Shown piece after piece: positions 8,728-19,483 of a stretch of 56,346 nt of DNA. The notes under the pieces are model-generated. The model did no database searches, was not told the origin of the DNA, and worked only from the letters and a program-made list of their open reading frames with translations. Origin of the DNA: Candidatus Hydrogenedentes bacterium ADurb.Bin170 (GTDB lineage Bacteria > Hydrogenedentota > Hydrogenedentia > Hydrogenedentales > CAITNO01); NCBI GenBank assembly GCA_002070275.1, contig MWCY01000018.1, forward strand, positions 1 through 56,346. Direction: 5' to 3'. How positions within the stretch are numbered: position 1 is the first letter of the stretch; the number at the start of each line of letters is the position of its first letter. Made by a program: the position numbers and the translations under genes.

Positions 8728-10260
8728 ATGAAAAGTCTTGTTGTAAATGTAAATCCGCTGGAAACCCGCATTGCACTGATGGAAAACAATCGGCTGGCGG
8801 AGTTGATTATTGAACGGGAAGAAGACAGAAGTATTGTCGGAAATATCTATAAAGGGCGTGTGGACGCTATTATCCCCGGCATTCAGGCTGCTTTTATTGA
8901 TATTGGATTCGAGAAAAACGGCTTCCTTTATGTTTCCGACATTGCCGGGGCGGAGGGAACAGGCGACATTGAGCTGGAGCATGGTGTGCCCCGCGCCTCA
9001 TCACGCAAAAAACGGGCGCACCAGCAGGCAATTGAAACCATGATGAAAAAGAACCAATATGTCATGGTGCAGGTGTCAAAAGACAAACTCGGTTCCAAAG
9101 GGCCACGCCTTACCAACTTCATCACCTTTCCCGGCAGATATCTTGTGCTCCTTCCCACTGTCAGCACACTCGGAGTCTCACGGAAAATTGAATCGGACAA
9201 AGAACGGGAACGCCTGCGCAAGGTACTGCGTGAACTTCGACCCAAAGGGATGGGAATCATTTCGCGCACCGCCTGCGAGGGGCGAACCCGGGAAGAGCTG
9301 AAAGAAGATATCGATTATCTCGTACGTGCCTGGGAAAAAACACGCAACGCTTACGAACGCGGCAAAAAAACAGCGCTGCTGAGGGAAGATCTGGGACCGA
9401 TCCTCCGGGCTGTGCGTGATCTCTTTAAAGCGGACTTTGACCGTTTGACCATCGACGATGAAGTTGAGTACGGCAAAATAATGAACTTTCTTGAGCAGTT
9501 CGCGCCCCAGCTCAAAAAGAAAGTCCGGCTTTACAGGGAGAAAAAACCACTGTTTGAAAAGATGGGCCTTGAAGCGGAAATTGAAAAAGCACTGCGCCGG
9601 AAAGTCTATCTGAAAAGCGGCGGCTATATAGCCATCGATCACACGGAGGCGCTTATTGCCATTGACGTAAACACAGGAAAGTTTACCGGCAAAAAACAGC
9701 TGGAAGACACCGTGCTCCAGACAAATCTTGAAGCCGCCGAAGAAATCGCACGTCAGCTGCGGCTCCGCGATATGGGCGGCATCATTGTGGTCGATTTCAT
9801 CGATATGGAGTACCCTCAGAACAGGCGCACTCTCATCAAACAATTCAGAGAAGCGCTGCGCAATGACCGGGCAAGAATTACTCTCTCCGAGGTCAGCGAA
9901 CTGGGGATGATCGAAATGACCCGGAAACGGGTCAAGCACAATCTGATTAAGGCACTGTCACAGCATTGCCCCTACTGTGAAGGCAGCGGCATGGTGCGCT
10001 CCGTCACCACGGTGACCTTTGACACTCTGCGCAAACTGCAGGACCTCTTTTGCCGCACCCGGGAAAAGCATATTATCCTGCAGGCACATCCGGATGTAGC
10101 CCGTCGCCTGCGCGGAGAAAACAGCGACCTGCTGCAGGTCATCATTGAGCGCTTCGGCAGAGAAATATCCATCGAATCTGTTTCAGATTTCCACATCCAC
10201 GAAGTACATTTTCTCCGGGCGCGCAATCGCAGCGAAATTGAAACGGATATGCTCGCCTGA
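8728..10260 (+). CDS. rng: Ribonuclease E/G family endoribonuclease (RNase G)
   Basis: Endoribonuclease for rRNA 5'-end maturation and mRNA decay. At 510 residues it has the catalytic core without the long RNase E scaffold tail, so RNase G fits best. The S1 domain is near the N-terminus, with VGNIYKGRVDAIIPGIQAAF. The DNase-I-like site has AIDVNTGKF (Asp313) and VVDFIDME (Asp356), matching the two magnesium-binding aspartates of E. coli RNase E. The zinc-link CPYC uses Cys414 and Cys417. The ATG at 8728 is favoured by an AGGAGA ribosome-binding site 4 nt upstream; an earlier start at 8695 lacks one. It stands alone on its strand and shares a bidirectional terminator region with the convergent adk. 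Confidence 0.95.
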   Translation: MKSLVVNVNPLETRIALMENNRLAELIIEREEDRSIVGNIYKGRVDAIIPGIQAAFIDIGFEKNGFLYVSDIAGAEGTGDIELEHGVPRASSRKKRAHQQAIETMMKKNQYVMVQVSKDKLGSKGPRLTNFITFPGRYLVLLPTVSTLGVSRKIESDKERERLRKVLRELRPKGMGIISRTACEGRTREELKEDIDYLVRAWEKTRNAYERGKKTALLREDLGPILRAVRDLFKADFDRLTIDDEVEYGKIMNFLEQFAPQLKKKVRLYREKKPLFEKMGLEAEIEKALRRKVYLKSGGYIAIDHTEALIAIDVNTGKFTGKKQLEDTVLQTNLEAAEEIARQLRLRDMGGIIVVDFIDMEYPQNRRTLIKQFREALRNDRARITLSEVSELGMIEMTRKRVKHNLIKALSQHCPYCEGSGMVRSVTTVTFDTLRKLQDLFCRTREKHIILQAHPDVARRLRGENSDLLQVIIERFGREISIESVSDFHIHEVHFLRARNRSEIETDMLA

Positions 10261-10262
10261 CC

Positions 10263-10310
10263 AAAAAAACGCCCTTCTCCGGCAGGATGCGCCTGAGCCG
10301 GAAAAGGGCG
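10263..10310 (-). terminator. Intrinsic terminator between adk and rng
   Basis: A 14-bp stem with one mismatch (arms 10270-10283 and 10297-10310). On the minus strand it is followed by seven T residues, so it ends adk transcripts. On the plus strand the same hairpin lies just after the rng stop but has no T-run, so it is weaker there. Confidence 0.85.
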
Positions 10311-10341
10311 CCAATAAAAGAACTGAATTCTCAGCAAATGC

Positions 10342-10977
10342 TTACCTGAGAACAGCCATTATTCTGTCATAAATTTCATCAGGACTGGCTTTGCTGCCAC
10401 CAACATTCTTCAGCACACCCAGCTTCTCATAAAAACCGATAATGGGCGCCGTGGTTTCGTGGTAGGTTTTCAGCCGCGCCTGCACTGTTTCAGGCTTGTC
10501 ATCTTCCCGCTGAATCAGTTTGTCCGCAATCGCTGCGGGAGGCGGATTAAAAATAAGATTGTACACTGCACCTGTTTCAGGATCGCTCCTGCGGGCACCC
10601 AGACGCCCCACAATTTCCTCATCAGGCACGTCAATATTAATGGCAGCATCAATGGCTTCGCCCCGCTCTTTCAGAAAGCCGGTCAGCATTTCCGCCTGTG
10701 GCACGGAACGCGGGAAACCGTCAAGAATATAGCCATTGGCGCAGTCCGACTCAGTCAGACGATCTGCCACAATATCGCAGGTCAACTGGTCGGGCACCAA
10801 AGCGCCGCTGTCCAGATAGTGCTGCACTTCTTTTCCAAGCGCTGTGCCTTCCCGCAGGTTCTTTCTGAATATATCACCGGTGGAAATGTGAGGAACGCCC
10901 AGTTCCTGCGCCATCCGCACCGCCTGTGTCCCCTTTCCGGCACCTGGGGCACCAAGCATAACAATTTTCAATCCCAT
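10342..10977 (-). CDS. adk: Adenylate kinase
   Basis: Cytoplasmic enzyme that interconverts ATP + AMP and 2 ADP. The protein is 211 residues long. The P-loop is GAPGAGKGT (residues 8-16), followed by the AMP-binding segment with HISTGDIFR, the DGFPRSVPQAE loop, and the lid region beginning RLGARRSDPETG. The lid has no four-Cys zinc site. The ATG at 10977 is chosen because AGGAGA precedes it by about 7 nt and the P-loop follows as usual; the reading frame stays open to 11148 but that extension has no family similarity. A TATACT -10 lies upstream at 11051-11056, and a perfect hairpin sits in the leader. Confidence 0.96.
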   Translation of the reverse strand: MGLKIVMLGAPGAGKGTQAVRMAQELGVPHISTGDIFRKNLREGTALGKEVQHYLDSGALVPDQLTCDIVADRLTESDCANGYILDGFPRSVPQAEMLTGFLKERGEAIDAAINIDVPDEEIVGRLGARRSDPETGAVYNLIFNPPPAAIADKLIQREDDKPETVQARLKTYHETTAPIIGFYEKLGVLKNVGGSKASPDEIYDRIMAVLR

Positions 10978-11024
10978 AATCGCTTCTCCTGTTGTTGTAA
11001 TTTGGTGAGGCTGTTCTCCGCCCG

Positions 11025-11049
11025 TCTGCGGCTGCATTACAGCCGCAGA
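11025..11049 (-). other. Perfect hairpin in the adk leader
   Basis: A 10-bp perfect inverted repeat (TCTGCGGCTG and its complement) around a 5-nt loop. It lies between the candidate adk -10 box (TATACT, 11051-11056) and the ribosome-binding site, so it would form near the mRNA 5' end. There is no T-run, so it is not a terminator. A stabilising or regulatory role is inference. Confidence 0.5.
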
Positions 11050-11159
11050 GAGTATAACACAGCGGAAATGCATAACGAAGTTGATATTGACGTGGCTGCT
11101 TGGGTAAAATGTAGCAACACCAAGCACCCCTGTCTGGTGTACCTCCATGTTTCGCCGGC

Positions 11160-11235
11160 GCTGGAATAGCTCAGTAGGTAGAGCGCGTCACTCGTAATGA
11201 CGAGGTCCGGGGTTCGATTCCCCGTTCCAGCTCCA
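11160..11235 (+). tRNA. tRNA-Thr (anticodon CGT)
   Basis: A complete cloverleaf can be folded. The acceptor stem GCTGGAA pairs with TTCCAGC, the D arm is GCTC/GAGC, and the anticodon stem CGTCA/TGACG holds a CTCGTAA loop whose anticodon CGT reads ACG. The T arm CGGGG/CCCCG carries TTCGATT. The discriminator is T and CCA is encoded (11233-11235). A TTGACG at 11087-11092 might be part of its promoter, with low confidence. Confidence 0.95.
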
Positions 11236-11261
11236 TCCTTTTCTCTCCTTTACGCCCTGGT

Positions 11262-12944
11262 TCACGCCTGTCTGGCTTCGTCCCTGATCGCAAGCAGTTC
11301 CTTCATGACAGGATACAGTGCGTCCTGATGCCCTGCCACGCCGAAGCTGTCGTGCAGTTTCTTATATAAAGCATAAAGCCTGTTATATTGGCGGCTGCTG
11401 TTTTCATCAGGCACATATACTTTATCATCGGCGTGCGACATGGCGGCAGCGGCATCGGCAAAATTAGCATGCCCGCCTGCGGCAGCTCCGGCAACTACGG
11501 CTCCTGCCATGGCAGCGCCGACAGCACAGGTTTGAGTGCTTCGTGACACCTCCAGGGGTCTGCCCATAATATCAGCATAAATCTGCATCAGCAACGCATT
11601 TTTACCGGAAATGCCACCGCAGTTGATAATGCGATCCACGGTCATGCCATACTCCAGAAACCGCTCCATAATCACCCGGGCGCCGAAGGCTGTTGCCTCA
11701 ATGAGCGCACGATAGATCTCTTCGGGGCGCGTGTGCAGCGTCATCCCCAGCAAAGCGCCTGTCAGACGCTGATCTACCAGAACTGTCCGGTTCCCGTTGT
11801 GCCAGTCAAGGGCAAGAAGCCCGCTTTCTCCCGGCTTCAGTTTCAGTGCTTTTTCCGTCAGACTTTCATGCCCTTCCCCTCCGGGGCGGATATTATTTAC
11901 AAACCAGTTAAAAATATCGCCTACCGCTGATTGCCCTGCTTCCAGCCCGTAACAGCCGGGCAGGATTGATTCAGGAACAATACCGCAAAGCCCTGGAATG
12001 TCCGGAAGTTCCTGCTCAAGGGGCGCTACCAGCATGTCACAGCAGGAAGTGCCAAGTATTTTTACCAGGACTCCGGGCTGAATTCCTGAGCCGACAGCGC
12101 CCATATGTGCATCGATAGCGCCCATGGCAACAGGAATACCCGTCGGCAGGCCCAGTTTCAACGCCCATTCTTCAGTCAGACCGCCTGCTTTTTCGGCAAT
12201 GGAATAGGCGCGGTTCGGAAGTGTTTCCCGAATGCGCCCCAGCGCCGGGTCAAGCGAGGTCAGAAATTCCTGATCCGGATAGCCACCCCAGCTCTGATGG
12301 TACATTGCTTTGTGCCCGGCAGCGCAGACACTGCGCTTCAGGCTCTCAGGATGGGCGGTCCCCGTAAGCACAGCTGACATCCAGTCCGCATGTTCTACCC
12401 AGGTGTGGGCGGCATAAAACACATCCGGTGCGGAGCGCTTACAATAAAGAATTTTGCTCCAGAACCATTCGGACGAATAGGCACCTCCGCACTTGGCAAG
12501 ATATTGGGGCCGCATTTTTTCGGCAAGCGCTGTAATCTCCACTGCTTCGGCATGACCCGTGTGGTCTTTCCAGAGCCACGCCATTGCCGCAGGATTTTTG
12601 GAAAAATCATCGAGAAGCGCCAGAGGCGTGCCATTTTTATCCACCGGCAAAGGCGTGGAGCCTGTTGCATCAAGACCGATTCCAATAATATCGTCCACCG
12701 AAAAGCCGTGCACCGATTCAGCCTCTTTCAGTGCGGCAGGAACGATCGCTGCCAGCGCCTGAAGATAATCCCAGGGATGCTGCCGCGCAAGATCAGGATT
12801 CTTTTCATCTAGAATAATCCCTTTCTCGCCGGAAGGGTATTCAAAAACAGCGGTGCCGATTTCCGCTCCTGTCTTTGCACTGACAACGACGGCACGGGCA
12901 GAGTTGGTGCCATAATCAAGACCAAGAACATACTTTTCTTTCAT
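11262..12944 (-). CDS. araB: L-ribulokinase
   Basis: FGGY-family sugar kinase of 560 residues, the usual size for ribulokinase, which phosphorylates L-ribulose to L-ribulose 5-phosphate in arabinose catabolism. The N-terminal phosphate-binding motif is GLDYGTNSARAVVV, with a GLDATGSTPLP segment later in the N-terminal half. The C-terminal ATP-domain signature is INCGGISGKNALLMQIYADI. The Trp-rich ARQHPWDYLQA and SSEWFWSKI segments match AraB rather than xylulokinase. No araA, araD or transporter lies beside it. A TATAAT box (12999-13004, minus strand) and a short palindrome (12976-12986) upstream suggest its own regulated promoter. Confidence 0.9.
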   Translation of the reverse strand: MKEKYVLGLDYGTNSARAVVVSAKTGAEIGTAVFEYPSGEKGIILDEKNPDLARQHPWDYLQALAAIVPAALKEAESVHGFSVDDIIGIGLDATGSTPLPVDKNGTPLALLDDFSKNPAAMAWLWKDHTGHAEAVEITALAEKMRPQYLAKCGGAYSSEWFWSKILYCKRSAPDVFYAAHTWVEHADWMSAVLTGTAHPESLKRSVCAAGHKAMYHQSWGGYPDQEFLTSLDPALGRIRETLPNRAYSIAEKAGGLTEEWALKLGLPTGIPVAMGAIDAHMGAVGSGIQPGVLVKILGTSCCDMLVAPLEQELPDIPGLCGIVPESILPGCYGLEAGQSAVGDIFNWFVNNIRPGGEGHESLTEKALKLKPGESGLLALDWHNGNRTVLVDQRLTGALLGMTLHTRPEEIYRALIEATAFGARVIMERFLEYGMTVDRIINCGGISGKNALLMQIYADIMGRPLEVSRSTQTCAVGAAMAGAVVAGAAAGGHANFADAAAAMSHADDKVYVPDENSSRQYNRLYALYKKLHDSFGVAGHQDALYPVMKELLAIRDEARQA

Positions 12945-12975
12945 GACAGTTCTCTTTCTTAGGGTTGCTGAGACA

Positions 12976-12986
12976 GTCCACTGGAC
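12976..12986. promoter_or_regulatory. Palindrome between the araB -10 box and the gene (possible operator)
   Basis: GTCCACTGGAC is an 11-bp perfect inverted repeat with a one-base centre. It lies about 13 nt downstream of a TATAAT read on the minus strand (12999-13004), where a repressor would block transcription of araB. The regulator is unknown. Confidence 0.35.
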
Positions 12987-12998
12987 AACACTCCCCTG

Positions 12999-13004
12999 AT
13001 TATA
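12999..13004 (-). promoter_or_regulatory. araB: Candidate -10 box for araB
   Basis: Perfect TATAAT on the minus strand, about 55 nt before the araB ATG. The -35 region is weak (TTGCAG at 19-nt spacing or GCAGTT at 17). Confidence 0.4.
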
Positions 13005-13386
13005 GCCCAGTTAAGGGAAGAAACTGCAAACAAACGGGCTTAATCTCGCCGTCCTTAAATGCAAAAGGCACCTGCTGTAAGAAGAGCCCGAAATGCAAAG
13101 CCCTGCAAAGCAATACACTGGACCATTCCTGCAAATCCCTGAAACGTGCTGTCTAATATCCGGCAATAAGGCATAACGGTGCCACGCCTTTTGCCTGCTC
13201 TTCAAGTGCCCGGGTTGCTCTTCAGCATAGCCCTGCCATCACGTATTGAACAAAAAACAAGGGGACAGTTTAAAAGAGTTAAGGAAGGGGATATTTCTAA
13301 CGAGTTACGACAATAAAAAAGGCAGCAATTTGGGATTTGAAGCCTTTCTGGTGTAACCTATTGCCCAAAGTAATCCCGCCTCAAAT
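13005..13386. other. Gene-free stretch between araB and tRNA-Arg
   Basis: No coding sequence that I can support. Short open frames here lack ribosome-binding sites and resemble no protein I know. A GGGGACAGTTTAAAA segment at 13261-13275 looks like a piece of the short palindromic repeats spread by REP-associated transposases, but no transposase is present. Confidence 0.5.
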
Positions 13387-13424
13387 AAAAAAAGCCGCCC
13401 GCATACAATATGTACGCCGGCGGC
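13387..13424 (-). terminator. Probable gyrA terminator
   Basis: Arms 13394-13402 and 13416-13424 form a GC-rich 9-bp stem with one mismatch and further pairing inside. On the minus strand it is followed by seven T residues. A transcript leaving gyrA would run antisense through tRNA-Arg before ending here. Confidence 0.65.
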
Positions 13425-13434
13425 AGTGCGTTGC

Positions 13435-13509
13435 GCCCCGATAGTTCAGTGGATAGAACGAGCGCCTCCTAAGCGCTAAACACAGGTTCGATTCCTGTTC
13501 GGGGCGCCA
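13435..13509 (+). tRNA. tRNA-Arg (anticodon CCT)
   Basis: A complete cloverleaf. The acceptor stem GCCCCGA pairs with TCGGGGC, the D arm is GTTC/GAAC, and the anticodon stem AGCGC/GCGCT holds CTCCTAA with anticodon CCT, reading AGG. The T arm is ACAGG/CCTGT. The discriminator is G and CCA is encoded (13507-13509). It is convergent with gyrA, 2 nt from the gyrA stop. Confidence 0.96.
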
Positions 13510-13511
13510 TT

Positions 13512-16073
13512 TTATTCTTCTGTATCTTCTTCAACGCTGTCTTCCAGATCCTCTTCAAAGTCCATCTGTTCGATGTAGCCGACACCCTCGTCTTCCGGAG
13601 CTTCGGTGGTCTCATCCGATGCGGACTCTGTAGCATCTTCCTCTTTTTTATCGCCAATAGCCCGCGCCACCGCCGTTACCACAGCACCGGGCTGTGGATT
13701 CATAATCTTCACACCGAGTGTGTTGCGGCCAATGGTGCGTATTCCCGAAACACCTGTGCGGATCACTGTCCCGTCTGTGCTGATCAGCACCAGATCGTCA
13801 TCATCATCAACGGTGAGCATGGCGACCACATTGCCGTTTCGCTCCCCGGTCTTGATATCAATAGTCCCCTGTCCGCCCCGATGCTGAAGCCTGTATTCAC
13901 CGACCTTGGTACGCTTTCCATACCCATTTTCAGTGACACTTAACACGGTGCGGTCATCTTTGGCGAGGGACACACCGACCACAAAGTCATCAGGCTGCAG
14001 CTTCATGCCGATAACACCGGCTGCCGTGCGCCCCATAGGCCGCACATCGCTTTCGAGGAAACGAATTGCTTTACCCTGATTGGTCGCAATCAGTATTTTG
14101 TCATCACCCGTGGTGATCAGGGTATCCAGCAGGACATCCCCTTCTTTCAGAGTCAGGGCAATAATTCCGCCGGTTCTCACATTACTGAACTGAACCAACG
14201 GCGTTTTTTTCACAACACCCTGACGGGTCACCATGAAAACATAGTGACCTTCTTCTTTGAGGTTCCGAACGGGCAGATAAGCGGTTACAACTTCGTCTTT
14301 CTCCAGTTGCAGCAGATTGACAATATTCCGTCCTTTTGCCGTTCTGCCGACCTGCGGCAGTTCATGCACTTTTCGCCAGTGGACACGTCCCAGGCTGGTG
14401 AAAAAAAGGATATACTGATGGGCGGAAGCGATAAAAAGATCGCGCACGAAGTCATCTTCCTTGGTTCCCATCCCGGTAATGCCTTTTCCTCCGCGGCGCT
14501 GTTTTCTGTAGGAGGCAACGGGGAGCCGCTTTATATAGCCCTCATTGGAAAAAGTAACGACCATATTTTCATCGGCGATCAGGTCTTCGATCTTAAATTC
14601 TCCCACATCGCCCAGAATCTCTGTCCGGCGGCCATCTCCATATTTTTCCTTTACCTCCAGCACTTCCTTCCGCACTTCTGCCATAATGGTTTTTTCGCTG
14701 GAAAGAATATAGCGGAGCCGCTCAATTTCCTTTAGGAGATCCCGGTATTCCTCTTCCAGCTCCGCCTGTTTCAGTCCGGTGAGATTGCGCAGACGCATGG
14801 CAAGAATGGCGTTTGCCTGGGGTATGCTGAACTCGAACCGATCCATAAGCCGCTGTCGGGCAATTTCATCATCCTGAGACGCGCGGATGATTTTTATCAC
14901 TTCATCGATATGATCGCTTGCCTTCAGAAGTCCTTCAACAATATGGGCGCGTGCCTCCGCCTTTGCGAGTTCAAAGCGTGACCGGCGTGTGATAATTTCA
15001 GCGCGGTGCTCAAGATAAAAAAACAGCATATCCCGGAGATTCAGCACCCGGGGCGCATTATTAACCAGTGCCAGCATAATAATACTGGCTGTAGCCTGAA
15101 GCTGGGTATGCTTATACAGCTGATTCAAAACGACTTCAGGCTCTTCCCCTTTTTTCACTTCTATGACAACACGCATGCCGTCCTTATCCGACTCATCACG
15201 CAGGTCAGAAATGCCTTCGACGATTTTTTTGTGCACCAGCTCCGCAATGCTTTCGATGAGCCGGGTCTTATTCACCTGATAAGGAATTTCCTGAATAATA
15301 ATTTTTGCCTGAGAACCGTCTTTCCGCGCTTCAATAACCGCTTTCGCACGGACAGTAACTTTTCCTCTTCCCGTTGTGTAGGCATCAAAAATACCGCGGC
15401 GGCCACAAATCGTGCCGCCTGTCGGAAAATCAGGGCCCTTCACAAATCGCATGAGATCTTTCGGAGAAGCTTCGGGATTGTCAATGAGGTGAATCAAGGC
15501 ATCACAGACTTCCGTCAGATTGTGGGGCGGACAACTCGTTGCCATGCCAACGGCAATCCCGTAGGAACCGTTAACCAGAAGGTTGGGTATGGCGGAAGGG
15601 AGAACAGTGGGTTCCTGTTCACGTCCGTCATAGTTGCTCATCATATCCACCGTCTGCTTGTCTATGTCTGCAAGCATCAGCGCTGTAATGGCTTCCATGC
15701 GCGATTCTGTATATCGCATGGCGGCGGCACTGTCTCCATCTATGGATCCGAAGTTGCCCTGCCCGTCCACAAGCGGGTAACGCATGCTCCAGTCCTGCGC
15801 CATACGCACCAGCGTGTCGTAGATGGATGAATCGCCATGGGGGTGATATTTTCCCATGGTATCACCCACAATAGCGGCACATTTCCGGAAGGGACGGTTT
15901 TTAGCAAGACCAAGGTTGTGCATGGCAAACAAGATGCGGCGATGTACAGGCTTCAGCCCGTCTCTCACGTCGGGCAGTGCGCGGCTTACAATAACGCTCA
16001 TGGAATAATCCAGAAATGAACTGCGCATCTCCTGCTCTATGGCAATAGGCTTGATTCTGTCGTTTTGATCCAT
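13512..16073 (-). CDS. gyrA: DNA gyrase subunit A
   Basis: Breakage-reunion subunit of gyrase, which introduces negative supercoils. It is full length at 853 residues. The catalytic tyrosine is Tyr121 in AAMRYTES. The quinolone-determining region reads GKYHPHGDSSIYD; Ser82 and Asp86 correspond to E. coli Ser83 and Asp87 and are the wild-type, drug-sensitive residues. The C-terminal DNA-wrapping beta-pinwheel carries the GyrA box QRRGGKG, which separates it from ParC. The protein ends in a long acidic tail after the pinwheel. It lies 57 nt downstream of gyrB on the same strand, so the two form an operon. Confidence 0.97.
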   Translation of the reverse strand: MDQNDRIKPIAIEQEMRSSFLDYSMSVIVSRALPDVRDGLKPVHRRILFAMHNLGLAKNRPFRKCAAIVGDTMGKYHPHGDSSIYDTLVRMAQDWSMRYPLVDGQGNFGSIDGDSAAAMRYTESRMEAITALMLADIDKQTVDMMSNYDGREQEPTVLPSAIPNLLVNGSYGIAVGMATSCPPHNLTEVCDALIHLIDNPEASPKDLMRFVKGPDFPTGGTICGRRGIFDAYTTGRGKVTVRAKAVIEARKDGSQAKIIIQEIPYQVNKTRLIESIAELVHKKIVEGISDLRDESDKDGMRVVIEVKKGEEPEVVLNQLYKHTQLQATASIIMLALVNNAPRVLNLRDMLFFYLEHRAEIITRRSRFELAKAEARAHIVEGLLKASDHIDEVIKIIRASQDDEIARQRLMDRFEFSIPQANAILAMRLRNLTGLKQAELEEEYRDLLKEIERLRYILSSEKTIMAEVRKEVLEVKEKYGDGRRTEILGDVGEFKIEDLIADENMVVTFSNEGYIKRLPVASYRKQRRGGKGITGMGTKEDDFVRDLFIASAHQYILFFTSLGRVHWRKVHELPQVGRTAKGRNIVNLLQLEKDEVVTAYLPVRNLKEEGHYVFMVTRQGVVKKTPLVQFSNVRTGGIIALTLKEGDVLLDTLITTGDDKILIATNQGKAIRFLESDVRPMGRTAAGVIGMKLQPDDFVVGVSLAKDDRTVLSVTENGYGKRTKVGEYRLQHRGGQGTIDIKTGERNGNVVAMLTVDDDDDLVLISTDGTVIRTGVSGIRTIGRNTLGVKIMNPQPGAVVTAVARAIGDKKEEDATESASDETTEAPEDEGVGYIEQMDFEEDLEDSVEEDTEE

Positions 16074-16130
16074 GGAAGAACTATGCTTTCTTTATATCGT
16101 CACAAACAGTTTGCTGTACGGTGATTTACT

Positions 16131-18608
<2,478 letters not shown>

Positions 18609-18634
18609 TCAAACCCCTTGAACGCGTAGCTTAT

Positions 18635-18663
18635 AGTATATCAAAAAATGAGTGAAGGTGCAA
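18635..18663 (-). promoter_or_regulatory. gyrB: Sigma70-type promoter of gyrB-gyrA
   Basis: On the minus strand TTGCAC (18658-18663) and TATACT (18635-18640) are separated by 17 nt, close to consensus and about 54 nt upstream of the gyrB start. The 240-nt divergent gap up to mazG is AT-rich. I see no cluster of DnaA boxes in it. Confidence 0.7.
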
Positions 18664-18824
18664 GGAAACCGCAATATTTTGCCCTTAAAAATCTGCCTTA
18701 TACGCCATCTTGTGCTTTTGTGAAATTATTGGTTTTATTGTATTTATGCTTCAAAAGGCCTATTTGACTCTGATACATAAGCTGTGCTTACAATAGGATT
18801 TCCAAGGGATAAAGAAAAGGCAAA

Positions 18825-19226
18825 ATGGAAACTCCGAAAACGTTACAACAGGGCTGCTTGTCTGCCATTGATTTCGCCTTGAAAATACAGGCGGACGCGG
18901 CGGAGCTGGGCTTTGATTGGTCGGATATTACCGGTGCTCTGGACAAAGTGGTGGAAGAAGTGCAGGAATTAAAGGCGGCGCTGGTGCACAATGAGCGTAA
19001 AGAGGCGCTCAACGAGTTGGGCGACCTGTTTTTTTCATTGCTGAATGTATCCCGTTTTTTGGATGCAGACCCTCTCATGTGCCTGAATGGCACCTCGGAT
19101 CGCTTCCAAAAACGCTTCGCTCTGGTGAAACAACTGGCATATGAAGAGCGCTGCGATCTGAAAAACTGCACGGATGATCAACTGGATTGCTATTGGGAGC
19201 GTGCCAAAAAGCTTGTCGCTCAATAA
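18825..19226 (+). CDS. mazG: MazG-family nucleotide pyrophosphohydrolase
   Basis: A short all-alpha NTP pyrophosphatase of 133 residues, with one MazG domain rather than the two of E. coli MazG. The metal-binding pattern is clear: KVVEEVQELKAAL gives the EExxE part and NELGDLFFSLLNV gives the ExxD part. Such enzymes hydrolyse NTPs or non-canonical nucleotides to the monophosphate and are used in nucleotide-pool cleaning. A short ribosome-binding site (AAGG) lies 5 nt before the ATG. It diverges from gyrB and precedes dnaA on the same strand. Confidence 0.85.
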   Translation: METPKTLQQGCLSAIDFALKIQADAAELGFDWSDITGALDKVVEEVQELKAALVHNERKEALNELGDLFFSLLNVSRFLDADPLMCLNGTSDRFQKRFALVKQLAYEERCDLKNCTDDQLDCYWERAKKLVAQ

Positions 19227-19306
19227 CTTGTACGCTGCCTTGACATAGGGCTTTGGTTTTATGCAAACTTGGAACCGGATCAGACACCGAAGGTCTGGCA
19301 TCATGA

Positions 19307-19483
19307 TCGAAAGCGGGCGATCCGGATGATGCCCATGCGACCGCAGCCACTATCGAATATGCGATCCATCAGGCCTTCTCTGAAGGCTTGACACAACTTG
19401 CGACGGAAGATAAAGAGCCTCTGCTAATGCGAATTTACCGTGAACGGGATCATTCCCTGAAGCGAATAGAAGGGTTGTCATGA
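19307..19483 (+). pseudogene. Unassigned 58-codon open frame overlapping the dnaA start, possibly a decayed gene
   Basis: A reading frame of 58 codons with a protein-like composition ends in a TGA overlapping the dnaA ATG (ATGA, 19480-19483), an arrangement typical of coupled genes. It includes segments such as AATIEYAIHQAFSEGL and LMRIYRERDHSLKRIEGLS. There is no convincing start codon: the frame is closed upstream by TGA at 19304-19306. In the mazG frame immediately upstream, the segment after the mazG stop (about 19245-19310) also reads like protein (YANLEPDQTPKVWHHDRK), so one frameshift near 19310 would join the two. That could be a decayed gene or a sequencing error. I recognise no family. 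Confidence 0.4.

Noticed and set aside
13005-13386. Several 60-65 codon frames in the araB-tRNA gap
   Set aside because: No ribosome-binding sites, no similarity and poor composition; treated as non-coding.
13469-13657. A minus-strand reading frame ending in MAPRTGIEPVFSA
   Set aside because: The end is the antisense translation of tRNA-Arg, a well-known false protein tail, and the rest overlaps gyrA in another frame.
15006-15830. A 274-codon frame antisense to gyrA
   Set aside because: Fully inside gyrA and without family similarity; a codon-usage shadow.
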